Source of the DNA: Ruminococcus hominis
GTDB taxonomy: Bacteria; Bacillota; Clostridia; Lachnospirales; Lachnospiraceae
Reading direction: 5' to 3'
DNA: 64,000 nt
Assembly: GCF_014287355.1 (NCBI RefSeq)
Contig: NZ_JACOPE010000001.1
Coordinates: 868,001 to 932,000 of the forward strand
Shown: positions 59,026 to 64,000 of the stretch, piece by piece
Layout of the letters: each line of letters starts with the position of its first letter
Numbering within the stretch: the first letter of the stretch is position 1
Program-made: the position numbers and the translations under genes
Notes under the pieces: generated by a model
Seen by the model: only the letters and a program-made list of their open reading frames with translations
What the model was told of the DNA's origin: nothing
The model's database searches: none

Positions 59026-59927
59026 TGAATATGAAAGTGAATATTGCAGGTGTAGAATGGAAGAATCCGGTTACAGTTGCATCCGGAACCTTTGGTTCAG
59101 GAGCAGAGTATTCTGATTTTGTAGATTTGAATAAGCTGGGAGCTGTCACAACAAAAGGTGTGGCAAATGTTCCTTGGGCGGGAAATGCAACTCCGAGAGT
59201 AGCAGAGACTCCAAGCGGAATGATGAATGCGATCGGTCTGCAAAATCCGGGTATCGAATTATTCTGTGAAAGAGATATTCCATATCTTAAGCAGTTTGAT
59301 ACAAAGATTATTGTCAACGTTTGTGGACATGCACCGGAAGAATATCTGGCAGTTGTAGAGCGTCTGGCAGATGAGCCAATCGATATGATGGAAATCAACA
59401 TCTCATGTCCAAACGTTAACGCAGGTTTCCTTGCTTTTGGACAGGATGCACGTAATGTGGAAGAGTTGACAGCACAGATCAAAAAACTTGCAAAGCAGCC
59501 GGTTATTATGAAACTGACTCCAAACGTGACAGATATTACAGAGATTGCAAAGGCAGCAGAAGCCGGTGGGGCGGATGCAGTGTCACTGATCAATACATTG
59601 ACAGGTATGAAGATTGATATCAATCGAAAAACATTTGCGGTAGCAAATAAAACAGGTGGTGTATCAGGTCCGGCAGTACATCCAATCGCAGTGCGTATGG
59701 TATATCAGGTTGCTCAGGCAGTTCAGATCCCAATCATCGGAATGGGCGGTATCGCATCAGCAGAAGATGCAATTGAGATGATCCTCGCAGGTGCAAGTGC
59801 AGTGTCTGTGGGAACAGCAAACTTCTACAATCCGACAATTACAATGGATGTTGTAGAGGGCATCGAGCAGTACATGAAGAAAAATGGATTCGAGTCCGTA
59901 GCAGATATGGTAGGAATCGTAAAATAG
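59025..59927 (+). CDS. pyrD: Dihydroorotate dehydrogenase, class 1B catalytic subunit
   Basis: The 300-aa FMN barrel has VTVASGTFGSGAEYSDFVDL, NPGIELFCERD, the catalytic region MEINISCPNVNAG (with the class 1 Cys) and the phosphate-site GMGGIASAEDAIEMILAGA. It oxidises dihydroorotate to orotate together with PyrK. TAATG overlap couples it to pyrK. Its TAG stop (59925-59927) is next to a REP-like palindrome that can end the operon. Confidence 0.93.
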   Translation: MNMKVNIAGVEWKNPVTVASGTFGSGAEYSDFVDLNKLGAVTTKGVANVPWAGNATPRVAETPSGMMNAIGLQNPGIELFCERDIPYLKQFDTKIIVNVCGHAPEEYLAVVERLADEPIDMMEINISCPNVNAGFLAFGQDARNVEELTAQIKKLAKQPVIMKLTPNVTDITEIAKAAEAGGADAVSLINTLTGMKIDINRKTFAVANKTGGVSGPAVHPIAVRMVYQVAQAVQIPIIGMGGIASAEDAIEMILAGASAVSVGTANFYNPTITMDVVEGIEQYMKKNGFESVADMVGIVK

Positions 59928-59942
59928 AACCAAGAACCAGTT

Positions 59943-59997
59943 GGGGACGGAGTTTTCCGGCTTTTCCTTGCAAAAAAAAGCCGGAAAACTCCGTCCC
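59943..59997. repeat. REP-like palindrome variant after pyrD, copy 5
   Basis: GGGACGGAGTTTTCCGGCTT and AAGCCGGAAAACTCCGTCCC are perfect arms around a short loop, flanked by GAACCAG and TTTTTGG. The core differs from the other copies (GGAGTTTTCC in place of GGGATGAATG), yet the GGGACGG base is kept. The T-run makes it a good terminator. Confidence 0.75.
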
Positions 59998-60022
59998 TTT
60001 TTGGCTTTTTTTAAAAGAATAC

Positions 60023-60051
60023 TTGCAAATTTATACAAAAATATGTATACT
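60023..60051 (+). promoter_or_regulatory. Promoter of the sulfur amino acid pair
   Basis: TTGCAA (60023-60028) and TATACT (60046-60051) are 17 bp apart, 59 nt before the start codon of the first PLP enzyme. No T-box or SAM-riboswitch structure was recognised in the short leader. Confidence 0.6.
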
Positions 60052-60109
60052 AAATGCAATTCAATAAACCTACCGAAATGGTATGGAAATAGAATCTGGA
60101 GGACATAAC

Positions 60110-61273
60110 ATGGGAAGAGAGATAGAGACAAAATGTATTCATTTAGAATCGGAAGAAGACTGTATAAAGAATTATGGTGCAATTAGTTATCCGATTTACC
60201 AGACAGCAACCTATGCACATCCGGGTGTGGAACAAAGTACAGGATATGATTACAGCAGACTTCAGAATCCGACTAGGGAACATCTGGAGAAAATTATTGC
60301 AACACTGGAAAATGGAAACGATGCATTTGCATTTTCATCCGGAATGGCAGCAATTACGATGGCAATGGAGCTGTTCAAACCAGGAGACCACCTGATCGTC
60401 GATTCAGATTTGTATGGTGGAAGCATCCGGCTGTTTCGCAATGTATCAGAAAAAAACGGAATTACATTTTCAAGAGTAGATTGTTACAAAGAAGATGTAG
60501 AAACTTATGTTCAGGATAATACAAAAGCAATTTATATTGAAACTCCGACCAATCCAATGATGAATGTAACCGATATTCGGAAGATGGCAGAGATTGCAAA
60601 AAAATACAAGCTATTATTAATCGTTGACAATACATTTCTATCTCCGTATTTCCAAAATCCGTTGGAGTTGGGAGCTGATATCGTAATTCACAGTGGGACA
60701 AAATATCTTGGCGGACATAATGATACGCTGGCAGGATTTCTTGTGACAAAGAGTGAAGAAATCAGTGAAAGATTCCGTTTTTTGATTAAAACAACCGGAG
60801 CAGGACTGGCACCATTTGACAGTTGGCTGATTTTAAGAGGGGTAAAGACGCTTGGACTTCGTATGGAACGAGCACAGGAAAATGCGATTGAAATTGCAAA
60901 ATGGTTAAAGACGCAGCCGGCGGTTACTAAAGTCATTTACCCGGGCTTAGAGGAGCATCTGGGACATGAAATTATGAAAAAGCAGGCGAGAGGATTTGGC
61001 GCAATGCTGACATTCCAGCTTAGGAGCAAAGAGGACGCATTTACAATATTAGAAAAGGTACGATTGATCCAGTATGCAGAAAGCCTCGGAGGAGTAGAAA
61101 CCTTGATTACATATCCTACAACACAGACACACGCAGATGTACCGGAGGAAATCCGCATAAAAAACGGAATTACCGATGCAACACTTCGTTTGTCTGTCGG
61201 AATCGAGAATATCAAAGATTTGCTGGAAGAGTTGGAGCGTGTGTTTGGAGAACTGGAAGAAAAGGAATGGTAG
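60110..61273 (+). CDS. Cys/Met-metabolism PLP enzyme (cystathionine gamma-synthase/lyase family)
   Basis: The 387-aa enzyme has the family's YDYSRLQNPTREHLE, SSGMAAI, VDNTFLSPYFQNPLELGADI and the PLP lysine in HSGTKYLGGHND. The C-terminal AESLGGVETLITYPTTQTHA and LRLSVGIE complete the fold type I layout. Members make or cleave cystathionine or related thioethers. Sequence alone does not separate synthase from lyase. GGAGG precedes ATG 60110. The next gene, a MalY/PatB-like lyase, starts about at its stop. Confidence 0.88.
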   Translation: MGREIETKCIHLESEEDCIKNYGAISYPIYQTATYAHPGVEQSTGYDYSRLQNPTREHLEKIIATLENGNDAFAFSSGMAAITMAMELFKPGDHLIVDSDLYGGSIRLFRNVSEKNGITFSRVDCYKEDVETYVQDNTKAIYIETPTNPMMNVTDIRKMAEIAKKYKLLLIVDNTFLSPYFQNPLELGADIVIHSGTKYLGGHNDTLAGFLVTKSEEISERFRFLIKTTGAGLAPFDSWLILRGVKTLGLRMERAQENAIEIAKWLKTQPAVTKVIYPGLEEHLGHEIMKKQARGFGAMLTFQLRSKEDAFTILEKVRLIQYAESLGGVETLITYPTTQTHADVPEEIRIKNGITDATLRLSVGIENIKDLLEELERVFGELEEKEW

Positions 61274-61278
61274 AAAAC

Positions 61279-62457
61279 ATGGCAGAGAGAAATTTAGATT
61301 TTGATAAAATAGTAGACCGAAGAAATACAAGATGTTTGAAATATGATTTCGCAGTGGAGCGTCATATGCCGGCAGATGTGTTGCCACTGTGGGTAGCGGA
61401 TATGGATTTCGAGACTTCTTCTTATATTGAAGATGCACTGATCGAGCGTGCAAAGCATGCAATTTACGGATATAGCGATGTGAAGACGCCATATTTTGAG
61501 ATTTTGAAAAAATGGATGCAGAAACATCACGATTGGGATATCCAGAGAAAATGGCTCATCAAAACGCCGGGAGTCGTATTTGCCCTGGCAATGGCTGTAA
61601 AAGCTTATACAGAACCGGGAGATGCTGTTTTAATCCAGCAGCCGGTCTATTATCCGTTTTCAGAAGTGATTAAAGATAACGGAAGAAATGTTGTAAGTAA
61701 CACCCTGTATCTTGGAGAAGATAATCGCTATCACATTGATCTTGAAGACTTTGAGCAGAAAATCGTAGAGAACCAGATCAAATTATTCCTCTTATGTAAT
61801 CCGCATAATCCGGTGGGAAGAGTCTGGACAAAAGAAGAACTTACAAGACTTGGAGATATTTGCGTCAAACATCATGTAACTGTTGTAAGTGATGAAATCC
61901 ATGAAGATTTTGTGTTTAAAGGAAAACATCAGGTATTTGCAAATGTTAAGAAAGAATACGAAGACATTACAGTAACTTGCACTGCGCCGAGCAAGACATT
62001 TAACATTGCCAGTCTGATGATATCAAATATTCTGATTCCAAATTCGGAATTAAAAAGAAAATTTAAACATCAAATGGATGCAGCAGGTATCAGCCAGCTA
62101 AATGTATTAGGGCTGGTGGCGTGTGAAGCAGCCTACGAGCATGGCGAAGAATGGTATCAGGCAATGAAGACTTATGTAAAAGAAAACATCGAGTTTGTAA
62201 AGCAGTACGTGGAAAAACAGCTTCCGGGTGTAAAGATGGTGGAGCATGAAGGTACTTATCTTGTATGGCTTGATTTCAGAGAAAGAGGACTTAGTGTGGA
62301 AGAGCTGGATGATAAAATCGTCAATCAGGCCAAGCTGTGGCTGGATAGTGGGAAAATATTCGGAAGTTGCGGAGAAGGATTCCAGAGGATTAATGTGGCG
62401 TGTCCAAGGAAGGTGCTGGAGGAAGCGATGGAGAGGATTAAGAATGTGGTGGGGTAA
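61279..62457 (+). CDS. MalY/PatB-like cystathionine beta-lyase/aminotransferase
   Basis: The 392-aa PLP enzyme has the PatB/MalY N-terminus (LDFDKIVDRRNTRCLKYDF), PLWVADMDFETS, CNPHNPVGRVW, SDEIHEDFVF and the PLP lysine in APSKTFNIASL. The C-terminal GEGFQRINVACPR keeps the carboxylate-binding Arg. It would release homocysteine, pyruvate and ammonia from cystathionine, fitting the upstream gene. ATG 61279 matches family starts; ATG 61267 overlaps the upstream stop and is possible. A MITE-like repeat begins 16 nt after the stop. Confidence 0.87.
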   Translation: MAERNLDFDKIVDRRNTRCLKYDFAVERHMPADVLPLWVADMDFETSSYIEDALIERAKHAIYGYSDVKTPYFEILKKWMQKHHDWDIQRKWLIKTPGVVFALAMAVKAYTEPGDAVLIQQPVYYPFSEVIKDNGRNVVSNTLYLGEDNRYHIDLEDFEQKIVENQIKLFLLCNPHNPVGRVWTKEELTRLGDICVKHHVTVVSDEIHEDFVFKGKHQVFANVKKEYEDITVTCTAPSKTFNIASLMISNILIPNSELKRKFKHQMDAAGISQLNVLGLVACEAAYEHGEEWYQAMKTYVKENIEFVKQYVEKQLPGVKMVEHEGTYLVWLDFRERGLSVEELDDKIVNQAKLWLDSGKIFGSCGEGFQRINVACPRKVLEEAMERIKNVVG

Positions 62458-62473
62458 GGAGTTATTTGGTTGC

Positions 62474-62754
62474 TATTTAATTCACTGGGTGGCAATACGT
62501 TCCTTACAAAAAAATGATATAAGAATTCTTGCTCAGATTCCATGAGCGGGTGACACATAAGAGCGTAAATTTTTGCTAAAAACAAATGAATTTGAACTCA
62601 AACTTGCTGCTATGCAGCTTCAAACATGTTCGTTCAAATTCATTAACACAAAAATTTACGCTCTAAGTGTCTCCTACGCTCACTCCATATTCGCTCGAAT
62701 TTCTTATATCAATTTTTTGTAAGTAATGTATTGGCTCAAGTTGTGAAGTAAATA
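62474..62754. mobile_element. MITE-like long inverted repeat, copy C-II
   Basis: The ends TATTTAATTCAC and GTGAAGTAAATA open imperfect terminal repeats of about 80 bp (shared core TGATATAAGAA). The centre pairs GAGCGTAAATTTTTG with CAAAAATTTACGCTC and AATGAATTTGAAC with GTTCAAATTCATT. It is non-coding, 281 bp, and closely matches A-II in inverse orientation. Confidence 0.75.
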
Positions 62755-62775
62755 GCAACAAAGGATATTGAGCGA

Positions 62776-63085
62776 CGATATCTGCGATAGTGGATTTTCG
62801 GAAATTGAAGATGCAAAATTTGCGAAGGAAGTATCCTCAAATTCCAGAAAAGGCAAGATGTAGATGCAATTTATACATGACAGGCAGGCTGAAAAGTATC
62901 TGCAAGCTCAAAGAAAAGCAAGTTGCAGATACATTGGTCAAGAAAAGAGCATCTACAACAGCAAATATTAAGGTCTTGCAGATATATCGGCCTAAAAAAG
63001 AGCATCTGCAACAGCGAATATTAAGCCAGTGCAGATACAACGGTTGCCACAAAGGCATCTGCACAAGCAAATAACCCCATGATAT
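62776..63085. repeat. Array of hairpin repeats, copy C
   Basis: About six 37-nt units of the GCATCTGCAA-N17-TTGCAGATAC type lie in the same orientation as copy B, with spacers of about 16 nt (AACGGTTGCCACAAAG and similar). Unit order parallels B and the reverse of A. The array ends at TAGATACATCAGACACCAG, also found after array B. Confidence 0.75.
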
Positions 63086-63152
63086 AGATACATCAGACAC
63101 CAGAAAAGTAAATCCCTCATCGCTCCACCTATTTCAACCACGGTACACCACA

Positions 63153-63240
63153 AAGCAAGAAAAAGACTATGCAATTCAGCGAATTGGAGTCGGGCTTGCC
63201 CGACGAAGCTGAGCAGGAGTGCATAGTCTTTTTCTTGCTT
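63153..63240. repeat. Large hairpin closing composite repeat C
   Basis: AAGCAAGAAAAAGACTATGCA and its exact complement form a 21-bp stem. The loop is almost identical to that at 37357-37402 and contains TCGGGCTTGCCCGA. It stands 60 nt ahead of the next promoter. Confidence 0.75.
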
Positions 63241-63300
63241 AGGGCTGTCATGAACTAAATAGCAAACGTAAAACTTTTTGAAAAAAACACATAAAACCTA

Positions 63301-63329
63301 TTGACATAGTAGGTAGAGGGGTATATAAT
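63301..63329 (+). promoter_or_regulatory. Promoter of the solute-binding protein gene
   Basis: TTGACA (63301-63306) and TATAAT (63324-63329) are perfect boxes 17 bp apart. ACCTA and TAGGT arms frame the -35 region, which could be an operator. Confidence 0.8.
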
Positions 63330-63361
63330 TCGTACCATCAACAAAAAAGGAGAGAGAAAAC

Positions 63362-64000
63362 ATGAAAAACTTGAAAAAAACATTAGCACTGACATTAGCA
63401 TTTACATTAGCAGTTGGAGTAACTGCTTGTGGTAGTTCCAAGGATTCAGCTGATTCATCGGATAAAGCATCTTCAGGGAAGGAAGTGTATCGTACACTCG
63501 ATGAAATCAAAAAATCTGGAGAGATTAACATCGGAGTATTCTCAGACAAAAACCCATTTGGTTATGTAGATGAGAATGGAGAATATCAGGGATATGATAT
63601 TTATTTTGCAAATAGACTGGGAGAGGATTTAGGAGTTGATGTAAACTTTGTATCCACAGAGGCAGCCAACCGAATTGAATATCTTCAGACAGGTAAGGTT
63701 GATGTGATTTTGGCAAACTTTACAGTAACAGATGAGCGTGCAGAAGAAGTTGATTTTGCACTTCCATACATGAACGTATCACTCGGTGTTGTATCAAGAG
63801 ATGACAACGTAATCGAGAGCCTGGATAACTGGAATGAAGACGACTCAATCATCGTAATTTCCGGAACAACAGCAGAGACATATTTACATGAGAATTATCC
63901 GGACATCCCACTTCAGAAGTTTGATTCTTATGCAACAGCAAAAGAAGCATTTGAAAATGGTACATCAGTAGCTTGGGCAAATGATAATACAGAGGTTATC
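63362..64000 (+). CDS. Amino-acid ABC transporter substrate-binding lipoprotein (partial)
   Basis: The visible 213 codons start with a lipoprotein signal (MKNLKKTLALTLAFTLAVGV then the lipobox TACGSS) and continue into a family-3 solute-binding fold (INIGVFSDKNPFGYVDENGE, YQGYDIYFANRLGEDLGV, VDVILANFTVTDERAEEVDF). Such proteins capture polar amino acids or cystine outside the cell for an ABC importer. AAAGGAGAG precedes the ATG. The neighbouring sulfur genes hint at cystine or methionine, but this is inferred only. The gene runs off the window. Confidence 0.88.
   Translation, partial: MKNLKKTLALTLAFTLAVGVTACGSSKDSADSSDKASSGKEVYRTLDEIKKSGEINIGVFSDKNPFGYVDENGEYQGYDIYFANRLGEDLGVDVNFVSTEAANRIEYLQTGKVDVILANFTVTDERAEEVDFALPYMNVSLGVVSRDDNVIESLDNWNEDDSIIVISGTTAETYLHENYPDIPLQKFDSYATAKEAFENGTSVAWANDNTEVI

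Noticed and set aside
40073-60000. Rho-independent terminators as the only explanation for the GGGACGGGG palindromes
   Set aside because: One copy lies between divergent genes, most lack a T-tract, and all share long sequence identity. They form a dispersed repeat family even if some also terminate transcription.
60052-60109. SAM riboswitch or T-box before the sulfur amino acid genes
   Set aside because: The leader is only about 50 nt and shows no stem set or terminator typical of these elements.

Overview
The window is AT-rich DNA with strong AAGGAG-type ribosome binding sites. It carries CIRCE-controlled hsp20 genes, a BirA-controlled bioY, a pyrF-pyrK-pyrD order and many Firmicutes-type exporters and metal pumps. 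This fits a gut-associated Clostridia chromosome, most likely Lachnospiraceae (Ruminococcus/Dorea/Blautia-like). That placement is an inference from gene content. No rRNA or tRNA gene was seen.

Region 1 (1 to about 14090) is a decaying integrative conjugative or mobilizable element. It holds an ORF6N regulator, a truncated replication-type HTH protein, a frameshifted ParM/StbA-like gene, mobC, a frameshifted relaxase, and an overlapping coiled-coil/membrane gene with an in-frame amber codon. Its cargo is a CadC-like metalloregulator, a Cd/Zn/Pb P-type ATPase and a fumarate-reductase-like redox operon. The right end has an XRE repressor with divergent operators, a small excisionase-like gene, a tyrosine integrase, and six GGTGTAA repeats that look like integrase arm sites.

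Region 2 (14.1-29.9 kb) has two hsp20 genes behind a CIRCE promoter, an AEC transporter, several gene remnants (GNAT, ECF ATPase, panE-like), an isochorismatase-like hydrolase, and a tight run of three alpha/beta hydrolases around an LCMT-like methyltransferase. These are followed by a TetR regulator with a two-gene ABC exporter, a third CIRCE-hsp20, a zinc-finger-less DnaJ homologue and a methyltransferase.

Region 3 (29.9-40.1 kb) has a PepV-like dipeptidase, a MarR regulator with a heterodimeric ABC exporter, and a second metal locus (ArsR, free HMA chaperone, HMA-less P-type ATPase). The MarR/ABC operon lies between two copies of an unusual composite non-coding repeat. A third copy lies at 62.5-63.2 kb. 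Each copy joins a roughly 280-bp MITE-like long inverted repeat to an array of 37-nt hairpins with a period of about 53 bp. Two copies also carry a large terminal hairpin whose stem sequence differs between them while pairing is kept.

Region 4 (40.1-49.4 kb) has an XRE/WYL regulator pair next to an uncharacterised three-gene cassette: two paralogous Gly/Ala-rich membrane proteins and a 472-aa protein. It also holds small ORFs, a DMT transporter, an IS4-family element inserted into a GGGACGGGG palindromic (REP-like) repeat, and an RluA-type pseudouridine synthase. At least five REP-like palindromes lie at gene ends between 40 and 60 kb.

Region 5 (49.4-64 kb) is mostly core metabolism: tex, bioY, a DUF1284 protein, a dihydropyrimidinase, an esterase with a condensation-like membrane protein, pyrF-pyrK-pyrD, two PLP enzymes of sulfur amino acid metabolism, and the start of an amino-acid ABC transporter lipoprotein.
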